64,000 nucleotides of DNA from Bacteroidia bacterium 43-41 (lineage in GTDB: Bacteria > Bacteroidota > Bacteroidia > Bacteroidales > Dysgonomonadaceae): NCBI GenBank assembly GCA_001898165.1, contig MKTD01000026.1, forward strand, positions 1 to 64,000. Direction: 5' to 3'. Position 1 is the first letter of the stretch; each line of letters opens with the position of its first letter. Of this stretch, positions 41,933 to 49,172 are shown piece by piece. A program made the translations under genes and the position numbers. The notes below the pieces were generated by a model. The model was not told where the DNA came from. It saw nothing but the letters and a program-made list of their open reading frames with translations, and searched no databases.

Positions 41933-42754
41933 TCAGGCTTCTATAGGCAGGCCTTCTTCCGCCGACCCGGGCAGGTCCGAAGATTCGCTTTTCCTCTTCT
42001 CGAGAAGTTTTTCTAAAAGCTCATTATCGTTACGCAATTTTTTAATGGCTTTCTTTGCCGCTTTCTGATGCGATTCTTTTTTCGAATAACCTTTTCCTGA
42101 ACCGAGTTCTATCCCGCCGACAATAACCCGCGATTCAAAAACGGGATTGTTTTGTTCGTCAAATGTAGATTCGGTTACCTCAAAGCCCACCTCTATCTTG
42201 TATTTTTGCCCCCACTCTATCAAACGCGATTTAAAATCGACCTCGCTTTTCAACACAACATCCATATTGATGTGCTGCTTAATGAGTGTTTCAAAAACAA
42301 ACTTTTTGGCTACACGGTAACCCTGATCAAGATAAATCGCCCCGATCAGAGCTTCAAGAGCATCGCCGTATATATTGGTGTTGTGAGCGAGATTACGGGT
42401 AGAAGAGGTGATGATTTTATCGAGTCCTATCTCAACAGCAATTTTATTCAGCGTTTCGCGTTGAACAATCCTCGAGCGGGTACTGGTAAGAAATCCCTCT
42501 TTTTTATTCTCGAATTTTTTGTACAAAATATCGGCCACAATAGCATCAAGAATGGCATCACCCAAAAATTCAAGTCGTTCATTATTCACCCACTTTCCTG
42601 AATTTGAGCGCATTGATGACGATCTGTGTGTCAATGCTTCCTGGTACAGATCAATCTTATCGGGATAGAATCCCAACATCTTGTAGAATGAAAAGTAGGG
42701 TTCCTTCCCTTTGTGAGGGATAGCCCTTACTTTTCGCATAAATTTTCTTAACAC
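41933..42754 (-). CDS. rnc: Ribonuclease III
   Basis: Double-stranded-RNA endonuclease. The RNase III signature NERLEFLGDAILDAIVADILY lies in the first third, with DALEALIGAIYLDQG as the second metal-binding block. The C-terminal double-stranded RNA-binding domain ends GYSKKESHQKAAKKAIKKL, followed by a 30-residue acidic/basic tail. I place the start at the GTG at 42754, one base after the fabF stop, giving 273 aa beginning VLRKFMRKVRAIPHK, which fits Bacteroidales homologues. ATG at 42739 is the alternative. A longer frame overlapping fabF is unlikely. Co-transcribed with fabF and acpP. Confidence 0.93.
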   Translation of the reverse strand: MLRKFMRKVRAIPHKGKEPYFSFYKMLGFYPDKIDLYQEALTHRSSSMRSNSGKWVNNERLEFLGDAILDAIVADILYKKFENKKEGFLTSTRSRIVQRETLNKIAVEIGLDKIITSSTRNLAHNTNIYGDALEALIGAIYLDQGYRVAKKFVFETLIKQHINMDVVLKSEVDFKSRLIEWGQKYKIEVGFEVTESTFDEQNNPVFESRVIVGGIELGSGKGYSKKESHQKAAKKAIKKLRNDNELLEKLLEKRKSESSDLPGSAEEGLPIEA

Positions 42755-42755
42755 A

Positions 42756-44018
42756 TTACTTATTGAATTTCTTAAGAATAACGCTTGCGTTGTGGCCTCC
42801 GAAGCCAAAAGTATTCGATAGTACAGCTCGTAACTCGCGTTTTTGAGCTTTGTTGAATGTGAAGTTTAGATCGTAATCAATTTCCGGGTCTTCGTCGCCT
42901 TCGGTAAAATTAATGGTTGGCGGGACTATTTGGTTCTCAAGAGCAAGAGTGCAAAACATTGCTTCCAACGAACCGGCAGCACCCAACAGGTGGCCTGTCA
43001 TCGACTTGGTTGAGCTGATATTCAGCTTGTAACTGTGTTCTCCAAACACATCCTTGATCGCTTTCACTTCCGAAATATCACCTACCGGCGTAGATGTTCC
43101 GTGAACGTTGATGTAATCTATATCTTCGGGTTGCATTCCTGCATCCTCCAAGACGTTGTGCATTACCAGCTTGGCTCCCAAGCCATCGGGATGAGAAGCA
43201 GTGATGTGGTAAGCATCGGCCGACATTCCGGCTCCGGCTACTTCAGCATAGATGTGTGCGCCGCGCGCAAGGGCATGTTCCAGTTCTTCGAGAACCAGAC
43301 TCGAAGAACCTTCTCCCATGACAAATCCGTCCCGGCTGGCGCTAAAGGGGCGCGAAGCTGTTTCGGGCGAATCGTTACGGGTAGAAAGTGCGTGCATCGC
43401 ATTGAATCCGCCAACAGCCGACGCACTGATGGTCGCCTCGGCACCACCGGTAATAATAACGTTTGCCTTGTTCAGCCGGATAAGGTTAAAAGCATCAGCT
43501 ATAGCGTTTGTGGAAGACGCGCATGCCGAAACGGTTGCGTAATTAGGACCTCTCAGTCCGTAAATCATAGAGATATGCCCGGCGGCAATATCGGCTATCA
43601 TTTTCGGAATGAAAAATGGATTGAATCGAGGGCCTTTGTCCTGTGTAAGATAATAATTACCAACCTCTTCCTCAAAAGTTCTGATACCTCCGATTCCGGC
43701 AGAGAAAATAACGCCGATTCGGTTAGTGTCTTCTTTTTCCAGATCAAGTCCCGAGTTCTCTATCGCTTCTTTCGCCGCTTTGAGGGCAAGTTGTGAATAG
43801 CGGTCGAATTTCCGGGCTTCTTTCCGATCAAAAAGCTCATTGGGATCAAAATCTTTTACCTCGCAGGCAAATTGTGTCTTGAATAAAGATGCATCGAAAA
43901 GAGTAATAGGCCCGGCCCCGCTTTTTCCCGCTACGGCATTCTCCCATGTTGTTTTAACATCGTCTCCCAACGGCGTTACAGCTCCCAGGCCTGTTACTAC
44001 TACTCTTTTTAATTCCAT
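42756..44018 (-). CDS. fabF: Beta-ketoacyl-ACP synthase II
   Basis: Condensing enzyme of fatty-acid elongation. 420 aa with the Cys-His-His triad: Cys in VSACASSTNAI near residue 165, His in NVHGTSTPVGD near 305 and Lys/His in SSTKSMTGHLLGAAG near 337-343. The N-terminus RVVVTGLGAVTPLG is the standard start. It follows acpP by 21 bp and precedes rnc by 1 bp; this acpP-fabF-rnc order is widely conserved in Bacteroidetes. Confidence 0.98.
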   Translation of the reverse strand: MELKRVVVTGLGAVTPLGDDVKTTWENAVAGKSGAGPITLFDASLFKTQFACEVKDFDPNELFDRKEARKFDRYSQLALKAAKEAIENSGLDLEKEDTNRIGVIFSAGIGGIRTFEEEVGNYYLTQDKGPRFNPFFIPKMIADIAAGHISMIYGLRGPNYATVSACASSTNAIADAFNLIRLNKANVIITGGAEATISASAVGGFNAMHALSTRNDSPETASRPFSASRDGFVMGEGSSSLVLEELEHALARGAHIYAEVAGAGMSADAYHITASHPDGLGAKLVMHNVLEDAGMQPEDIDYINVHGTSTPVGDISEVKAIKDVFGEHSYKLNISSTKSMTGHLLGAAGSLEAMFCTLALENQIVPPTINFTEGDEDPEIDYDLNFTFNKAQKRELRAVLSNTFGFGGHNASVILKKFNK

Positions 44019-44039
44019 GAATTTTTGATTATGGATTTC

Positions 44040-44276
44040 TTATTTAGCATGTTGTTCAACGTAAGCAACAGCATCGCCTACAGTAGAAATTTTTTCAGCT
44101 TGATCGTCGGGAATTGAGATGTTGAATTCTTTTTCGAACTCCATGATAAGCTCAACAGTGTCAAGTGAATCAGCTCCCAAATCATTAGTAAAGCTGGCGG
44201 CTTCCGTTACTTCAGATTCTTCAACACCTAATTTATCGACAATGATCGATTTTACTCTTTGTGCTACTTCAGACAT
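44040..44276 (-). CDS. acpP: Acyl carrier protein
   Basis: A 78-aa acidic four-helix protein carrying the phosphopantetheine-attachment motif [10 protein letters not shown], with the serine near residue 37. It shuttles acyl chains for FabF and other fatty-acid enzymes. First gene of acpP-fabF-rnc. On the minus strand TTACTTTG, a 7/8 match to the -7 consensus, lies near 44334-44341. Confidence 0.97.
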   Translation of the reverse strand: MSEVAQRVKSIIVDKLGVEESEVTEAASFTNDLGADSLDTVELIMEFEKEFNISIPDDQAEKISTVGDAVAYVEQHAK

Positions 44277-44435
44277 AACTTTTTATTAATTAAATTAGTA
44301 AATAAAAGATATTTTCTTTTTAATTTTGTGGATGCAAAGTAAATCAATTTTTCTTTAACCACACAATTTTTCAATCAATAAATTCACAAAAAGTGCACAT
44401 TTGCCGTTTTTTTGTGCAAGAACAACACCTGTTTT

Positions 44436-45029
44436 ATGAAGAGAATAGCCATATTTGCCTCGGGCAGCGGATCGAATGCCGAAAATATTGCCCGGTATTT
44501 TTCAGGGAGCAACGACATTGAAATTTCGTTGATACTTTCCAACAAAAAAGAAGCTTTTGTGCACGAGCGAGCCAAAAAGCTGGGGATTCCGTCTTACACC
44601 TTTTCTAAAACGGAATTTGATGAAGCGGATTTGATTTTGGAAACGCTACAACAGTACGAGATTGATTTTATCGTGTTGGCAGGCTTTCTGCTGAAAGTAC
44701 CCCGACCCATTCTGGAAGCCTTTCCCAACAGGATAATCAATATCCATCCGGCTCTGCTCCCTAAATATGGCGGGAAAGGGATGTACGGCGACCGCGTTCA
44801 CCGTGCGGTAATTGATGCCGGCGAAAAGGAGTCGGGCATCTCCATACATTATGTTAATGAACACTACGATGAAGGCAACATCATTTTCCAGGCCACCTGC
44901 GAAGTCCTTCCCTCTGACTCTCCCGACGATATTGCCCAAAAGGTACATCAACTGGAATACAACTATTTCCCGGAAGTGATCGAAAAGATTGTACGGAATA
45001 ATAACTTTGACAAAATTCACAAAAAATAA
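44436..45029 (+). CDS. purN: Phosphoribosylglycinamide formyltransferase
   Basis: Transfers a formyl group from 10-formyl-THF to GAR in purine synthesis. 197 aa from the ATG at 44436 (MKRIAIFASGSGSNAENIARYF). The catalytic NIHPALLPKYGGKGMYG block near residue 105 contains the Asn-His pair, and the Asp lies in YVNEHYDEGNII. It is divergent from acpP and is followed by tRNA-Leu. The earlier in-frame start at 44412 adds eight residues and is less likely. Confidence 0.95.
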   Translation: MKRIAIFASGSGSNAENIARYFSGSNDIEISLILSNKKEAFVHERAKKLGIPSYTFSKTEFDEADLILETLQQYEIDFIVLAGFLLKVPRPILEAFPNRIINIHPALLPKYGGKGMYGDRVHRAVIDAGEKESGISIHYVNEHYDEGNIIFQATCEVLPSDSPDDIAQKVHQLEYNYFPEVIEKIVRNNNFDKIHKK

Positions 45030-45039
45030 AATTTTGTAT

Positions 45040-45047
45040 TACCTTTG
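45040..45047 (+). promoter_or_regulatory. -7 element of tRNA-Leu
   Basis: TACCTTTG, full match to TAnnTTTG, 24 bp before the mature tRNA 5' end. No -33 TTTG at standard spacing. Confidence 0.6.
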
Positions 45048-45071
45048 CACGCGCAAGTAAAAACGCTGCCC

Positions 45072-45153
45072 GCGGTCGTGGCGTAATTGGTAGCCGCGCT
45101 AGACTTAGGATCTAGTGCCGAGAGGCGTGGGGGTTCGAGTCCCTTCGGCCGCA
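45072..45153 (+). tRNA. tRNA-Leu (anticodon UAG)
   Basis: 82-nt class II tRNA without an encoded CCA. The acceptor stem GCGGTCG pairs with CGGCCGC (one T-G pair). The D-arm carries TAATTGGTAG. The anticodon stem CTAGA/TCTAG encloses the loop CTTAGGA with anticodon TAG. A long variable arm (TGCCGAGAGGCG) and the T-arm GGGGTTCGAGTCCC follow, then discriminator A. It reads CUA leucine codons. The decayed accessory island begins directly after it, as is common when elements integrate beside tRNA-Leu genes. Confidence 0.97.
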
Positions 45154-45160
45154 CAATAAA

Positions 45161-45193
45161 GCTCTCCCAGAGAAATCTGAGGGGAGTTTTTTT
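45161..45193 (+). terminator. Terminator of tRNA-Leu
   Basis: CTCTCCCAGA pairs with TCTGAGGGGAG (one bulged A) around GAAA, followed by seven T residues. Confidence 0.75.
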
Positions 45194-45286
45194 ATCCAAA
45201 TAATCGTTATATTTGCATTTCACGTTTCCACCGCTGCATCCGGATTTAATGAATATTCGCAAACAACCCCAATAGGGTAATTATAT

Positions 45287-45478
45287 GTATTAAATGGGCG
45301 GATCCAATATTACGGACACGATAGAAAACTTACAACGCAATCGCTTGACGATTTTACAAAGCAAAATGTTTTGAAAAAATACAAAAGCCTGAATAAGTTT
45401 TTAAACCGATGGCAAAGTGCAGAATCGCAACAGGAAGTTGGCAAAGAATTAGAAAACGAAACTTATCGAACGGCTTAA
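45287..45478 (+). pseudogene. 3' fragment of a type I restriction endonuclease subunit (HsdR)
   Basis: An open frame without a good start reads GRIQYYGHDRKLTTQSLDDF followed by TKQNVLKKYKSLNKFLNRWQ and ends RTA-stop at 45478. This resembles the region after the helicase domains of HsdR, where the family shows YYGxDGKL..SLxDYTxxNI...FLxxW. Everything upstream, including nuclease and helicase motors, is missing; only about 60 codons remain. It lies directly after tRNA-Leu and 1 bp before a DUF6557 pseudogene. It suggests that a type I restriction-modification locus once stood here. Confidence 0.65.
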
Positions 45479-45479
45479 A

Positions 45480-45847
45480 ATGAAACTTGGAGAAATAATA
45501 AAAAACAATAATTGGTTAAGCGTTGAAATGGTGCTTTTAAAACTCTATCCCGATGAGAAAAAGAACATTTCGGGCTACGAAGAAGTTTTTAATAAACAAA
45601 CACTGATGAACTCACCAATTCCCTTGCTATTGAATTTACACCTTGGAGTGAATGGCTTGGGATGGATATTGACCCAAATACGCTTAAAACATTCAGCAAA
45701 CTCGAAATTATTTCACATTGCCTTTATGAAATGACTTTCGTAGGTTTCGAAGAAGAAGAAATTCAAGCGGAAATGGACAGGATTAACGACACCGTGGAAG
45801 AAATTAAAAACATGACCGATGAAGAAAAGAAAGAAAAACTAAAGTGA
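45480..45847 (+). pseudogene. DUF6557-like protein, frameshifted with internal deletion
   Basis: The first part (MKLGEIIKNNNWLSVEMVLL to NKQTLMNSP, 45480-45620) and the last part (AIEFTPWSEWLGMDIDPNTL to EEKKEKL, 45626-45847) both fit one Bacteroidetes protein type that I know as DUF6557. They lie in different frames, and the linker that normally joins them (some 30-40 residues) is missing. A deletion with frameshift near 45620 explains both facts. Function of the intact family is unknown. Confidence 0.7.
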
Positions 45848-45868
45848 ACTTAAAACAGCCCTCGAATC

Positions 45869-46413
45869 ATGAGCGAAGAAAAAAACATCATTATTTATAA
45901 CACAGCTGATGGCAAAGCATCTGTATCGTTGTACGCCAAAGACGGAAGCGTATGGATGAATCAAAACCAGTTGGCCGAACTTTTTGACACCTCAAAGCAA
46001 AACGTTGGGCAACACATAGCTAATATACTGGCAGAAGGTGAATTACAAGAAAATTCAGTTGTAAAGAATTACTTTACAACTGCCAACGACGGAAAAAACT
46101 ACGGGGTGACTTTCTACAACCTCGATATGATTCTGTCCATTGGTTTTCGCGTGCGAAGCAAGCGGGGAACACAGTTTCGGATATTACCATGAAATTTTGG
46201 CATGAGAATGTGGATCGCATGCTCGAATTCCAAGATAAAAACATACTGCGAAACGCCGGTTCCATAAGCAATCAACAAATGGAAGAAAAAGTGCGCGAAA
46301 TTTGTGCCGCCTTTGACGCGCGCCGTAAAGGATACGAAGCCATGGAAGCCGACAACAACGATTTGCAGGAACTAAAAGAGCTGGAAGAAAAGATTAAAAA
46401 ACATGACCAATAA
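45869..46413 (+). pseudogene. RhuM-family protein with a large internal deletion
   Basis: The N-terminal 104 codons are a normal RhuM start (IIIYNTADGKASVSLYAKDG, VWMNQNQLAELFDTSKQNV, NLDMILSIGFRV, RGTQFRI). The frame then stops at 46192. From 46186 in another frame the sequence resumes as the RhuM C-terminal region (TMKFWHENVDRMLEFQDKN to LKELEEKIKKHDQ). About 150 central codons are absent, so the protein is not functional. RhuM genes are often found inside type I restriction-modification loci, which fits the HsdR fragment upstream. Confidence 0.8.
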
Positions 46414-46420
46414 TTTTCTT

Positions 46421-46705
46421 ATGGAAACTTCAAAATTTGATATAGCAGACTACTTAGATGATAACGAAATGATTGCTGAATACCTCAATACCGTGTTGGC
46501 GGAAGGCAATGATTCAGATGTAATTACGGCAATAGGACATATTGCAAAATCAATTGGAATGACAAAAATTGCTCAAGAAACAGGATTAAGCAGACCAAGT
46601 TTATACAAAGCTTTATCTGATGGTTCTAAACCTCAGTTTGAGACAATTATGAAAGTATTAAGAGCAATTGGAGGACGGATACAGATAAATCCCCTGACTG
46701 CATAA
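46421..46705 (+). CDS. Orphan HigA-like addiction-module antidote
   Basis: A 94-aa protein from the ATG at 46421 (METSKFDIADYLDDNEMIAEYLN). The DIADYLDDNEMIAEYL start, AIGHIAKSIGMTKIAQETGLSRPSLYKALS HTH and the C-terminal ETIMKVLRAIGGRIQI pattern match the probable addiction-module antidote family (HigA-like, normally paired with a RelE/HigB-type toxin). No toxin gene is adjacent: the upstream neighbour is a RhuM remnant and the downstream one a DUF1697 gene. It appears to be an intact antitoxin without a partner. Its last 52 bp plus 20 bp of flank are duplicated at 48607. Confidence 0.85.
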   Translation: METSKFDIADYLDDNEMIAEYLNTVLAEGNDSDVITAIGHIAKSIGMTKIAQETGLSRPSLYKALSDGSKPQFETIMKVLRAIGGRIQINPLTA

Positions 46706-46725
46706 GAAAAAGAGTGCACCACAAC
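46654..46725 (+). repeat. Direct repeat, copy A (3' end of the antitoxin gene)
   Basis: 72 bp from AGTATTAAGAGCAATTGG to GCACCACAAC, covering the last 17 codons of the antitoxin and its downstream flank. A second copy at 48607-48677 is about 93% identical (four substitutions and a 1-bp gap by eye). Confidence 0.9.
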
Positions 46726-46790
46726 AGCATCTATGTCCAATAGTGCCCCACAGAAACATTGCGCCGTTGGACAATTTCTAAATTACGCAT

Positions 46791-47336
46791 ATGATTTACG
46801 TTGGACTATTAAGGGGAATAAATGTAGGAGGAAATAACAAAGTGGAGATGAAAAAATTGAAAACCACTTTTGAGTCTCTCGGCTTTACGAATGTCATCAC
46901 CCATATCAACTCAGGAAACATCATTTTTGAATCTAACTCAATACAACAAGGAAATATTACTGCTAAAATTGAAAAGGCAATAAAAAATGACTTCCAGTTG
47001 GATTTAAATGTTTTAGTTAAAGATATTAATAGCATAGTAAGGATTTTTGAAAATTTACCTGCCACTTGGGTAAAAGATAAAACGATGAGAACTGATGTGA
47101 TGTTTTTGTGGGAGAAATTCGATTTTCCGGAAGTTATTGAAAAATTAAGGACTAATCCCGTGGACAATATAAAATATGTGCCGGGTGCACTTTTATGGAA
47201 TGTAGAAGGAGAAAATTATAGTAAAAGTGGTATGCTAAACCTTATGGGAACTGACTTATATAGGAATATGACGATAAGAAATGTAAATACCTTTAGAAAA
47301 ATTCACCAAATTATGATGGATTTAAATAATAGATAA
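46791..47336 (+). CDS. DUF1697 family protein
   Basis: A 181-aa protein with the DUF1697 hallmarks: YVGLLRGINVGGNNKVEMKK at the N-terminus, ITHINSGNIIFES near residue 37, VDNIKYVPGALLWNVEG near 124 and the closing TIRNVNTFRKI. Cytoplasmic, widespread, function unknown. It appears intact, unlike the genes around it, and lies between the two copies of the 71-bp direct repeat, so it may have arrived or moved as a cassette. Confidence 0.9.
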   Translation: MIYVGLLRGINVGGNNKVEMKKLKTTFESLGFTNVITHINSGNIIFESNSIQQGNITAKIEKAIKNDFQLDLNVLVKDINSIVRIFENLPATWVKDKTMRTDVMFLWEKFDFPEVIEKLRTNPVDNIKYVPGALLWNVEGENYSKSGMLNLMGTDLYRNMTIRNVNTFRKIHQIMMDLNNR

Positions 47337-47779
47337 ACATTAAATCTGTCGCATAGGGTTCACGCCAAGGCGCTCAATGCGTTGGGATATGATGCCTGGC
47401 TTAGTACGTATGATAGACTTTATATACATGCGGTAAAAGTCAATAATTATCGCTTTCACGTTTCTACCAACAAAAAACCGATTTTTCTAAATATAAACCG
47501 GACAGCCCTATATTTCCTTAACATCAACAGAGAAGCCCGCTCACAATACTAATTAATATAAAATCACTAATTTTAATCAAAAATTCAAAGCAATAAATGC
47601 TTTATACTGTAAAAAACAATATCTTTGCGAATCAATATAACGAATTTTAATGCAATCAAAAAGCGTTTTAAATTTAATCATATTTTAATACTGGGAATAT
47701 TGATATATTTAACAGTTCCTACGCTTATATTTTATTAATACCAACCTTGTGGAACGGGGAGGAAAACAATTAAAAAAAA
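47337..47779. other. Gap with a possible relic frame and the promoter of the next gene
   Basis: 443 bp without a supported gene. An open frame without a start codon runs from about 47355 to a stop at 47552 (VHAKALNALGYDAWLSTYDR...). It looks like decayed coding DNA but I cannot assign it. A -7 element (TATCTTTG, 47630-47637) lies 143 bp before the next gene, which implies a long leader. Confidence 0.45.
47630..47637 (+). promoter_or_regulatory. -7 element upstream of the outer-membrane protein gene
   Basis: TATCTTTG, full match to TAnnTTTG. Distance to the ATG at 47780 is 142 bp. No -33 box was recognised. Confidence 0.45.
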
Positions 47780-48484
47780 ATGAAAAAATCAACTTTGTTA
47801 CTTTTCACATTATTGGTTTCAGCAGTTGTTTTTGCTCAACAAAACAACCTGACAGACGTTGTTTACCTCAAGAACGGAAGTATTTTACGAGGTATTATTA
47901 TTGAGCAGATTCCAAATGAGTCAATAAAACTGCAAACTGCCGATAATAATATTTTAGTTTACAAAACAGATGAAATAGAAAGAATCACCAAAGAGCCTGT
48001 TTCAAATCGAAACAACTTTAGGAATAATGATGAAAGGAAAGGCTTTATAGGACTGTCATTGGGTGCAGCATTTCCTGTAGGAGATGCAAGTGGAATGCCC
48101 ATCGGAGCAACACTATCTTTAATCGATTTTGGGTATTTATTCACGCAAAATATTGGTATTGCCGGCAAATGGTTCGGTAATGGACATGCTGAAAATGGAG
48201 TAAGCTTCGGTGTTGGCGGTTTAATGGCCGGTTTTTTGGCATCTACTCCAATAAGTCCGAAGGCAAACTTTGAAGGCAGGGGATTAATTGGCCTTGGGAC
48301 TTTTACGGCAGAATACGCCGGTAAATCAGCATCTTCAGATGCATATTTTGCATACGATTTAGGAGTTGGGGGAAGAATTAACACAAGCAATAAAGTGTCA
48401 TTGCTAATCAATGCGGATTATATAGGTATGTCTGATTATAATTCGGTTAATGTGACATTCGGGGTAGCATTCAGGTTAAGATAA
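47780..48484 (+). CDS. Outer-membrane beta-barrel protein with N-terminal small beta domain
   Basis: A 234-aa exported protein with a signal peptide (MKKSTLLLFTLLVSAVVFAQ). Residues about 25-70 form a motif frequent in Bacteroidetes membrane proteins (DVVYLKNGSILRGIIIEQIPNESIKLQTADNNILVYKTDEIERITKE type). The remainder is a glycine-rich barrel (FIGLSLGAAFPVGD, GFGYLFTQNIG-like, GVGGRINTSNKVSLLINADY) ending FGVAFRLR. Function unknown. It lies inside the direct-repeat-bounded segment. Confidence 0.83.
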   Translation: MKKSTLLLFTLLVSAVVFAQQNNLTDVVYLKNGSILRGIIIEQIPNESIKLQTADNNILVYKTDEIERITKEPVSNRNNFRNNDERKGFIGLSLGAAFPVGDASGMPIGATLSLIDFGYLFTQNIGIAGKWFGNGHAENGVSFGVGGLMAGFLASTPISPKANFEGRGLIGLGTFTAEYAGKSASSDAYFAYDLGVGGRINTSNKVSLLINADYIGMSDYNSVNVTFGVAFRLR

Positions 48485-48606
48485 AAAAGGTTGTATTAAA
48501 CCAAAGCCGTGTATTTTAATAGAGACCTGAAAAATTAATCAAACCCGTTGATGATTAAAAAATCTTTTATAATTTCGTATCCAAATGGATACATGTAAAA
48601 ATGCAT

Positions 48607-48677
48607 AGTATTAAGAGCAATTGGAGGACAGATACAGATAAATCCCCTGAATACATAAGAAAAAAGCGCACCACAAC
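48607..48677 (+). repeat. Direct repeat, copy B (isolated antitoxin 3' end)
   Basis: Near-identical to 46654-46725 but detached from any upstream coding sequence. The reading frame of the antitoxin end (VLRAIGGQIQINPLNT) is preserved over the repeat. The two copies bound about 1.9 kb carrying DUF1697 and an outer-membrane protein. Confidence 0.9.
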
Positions 48678-48743
48678 TAAAATTGCTGATTACCAATCTC
48701 CGGTAAAACTTTGGGGTATCTTGTTTTTTTAAAAAAAATAACG

Positions 48744-48751
48744 TAGTTTTG
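48744..48751 (+). promoter_or_regulatory. -7 element of the isomerase pseudogene/oxidoreductase operon
   Basis: TAGTTTTG, full -7 match, with CTTG 20 bp upstream (48720-48723) as a 3/4 -33 match. The pseudogene start codon lies 45 bp downstream, and the intact oxidoreductase 421 bp downstream. Confidence 0.5.
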
Positions 48752-48796
48752 TGAAGAATCAAATCAGGCAGCTAACCCATAAACACTTATCATAAA

Positions 48797-48986
48797 GTGG
48801 CACGATCAGTAACACTCTACTCCCTGCAATGGGGCGATCTATCATTGGAAGGAACATGCGTAAAGGCGAAAGAATCCGGCTACGACGGCCTTGAGCCGGG
48901 ATTACCCGACCATCTGGATGTCCGGCAGACAGATCCTGTATTATTATCAGGGCCCGCTCTCCATAGAGTGGGGAGACAGCGCATAA
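48797..48986 (+). pseudogene. Sugar-phosphate isomerase/epimerase remnant
   Basis: Begins with GTG and reads VTLYSLQWGDLSLEGTCVKA followed by KESGYDGLEPGLPDHLDVRQ, the N-terminal strand-helix of a xylose-isomerase-like TIM-barrel protein. Around 48935 the frame shifts and the C-terminal motif YYYQGPLSIEWGDSA appears, ending at a stop at 48986. The roughly 200 residues between, including the metal site, are gone. Intact homologues are commonly encoded with Gfo/Idh oxidoreductases, as here, so an ancestral two-gene operon has lost one partner. Confidence 0.75.
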
Positions 48987-49172
48987 GTGTGCGTTGCTAA
49001 CATATAAATGCTTTGTGGGGTACCCGTATGATGAAACAGGCGTAATCTGATAAGCTGTCCAAAGCGAAGCGAGTTAATTATCAGATAGCCTGTAAATCGA
49101 GAACGGATCACAAAATATTGACAGTCGGGATTTAGTTGTTCAATATATGTAAAATCAAAAAAATGCAGACAG

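Larger units (their letters stand above)
48485..48796. other. Intergenic region with duplicated antitoxin end and a promoter
   Basis: 312 bp. It contains copy B of the direct repeat (48607-48677) and a -7 element at 48744-48751 for the isomerase pseudogene/oxidoreductase operon. No intact gene: the repeat contains only the last 16-17 codons of an antitoxin. Confidence 0.6.

Noticed and set aside
47355-47552. Open frame reading VHAKALNALGYD...
   Set aside because: No start codon, no recognisable family and only about 65 codons; possibly a relic but not reported as a gene.
45154-49140. Attachment-site repeat of the tRNA-Leu 3' end bounding the island
   Set aside because: I searched by eye for the T-arm and acceptor sequence downstream of the tRNA and found no second copy within the window.
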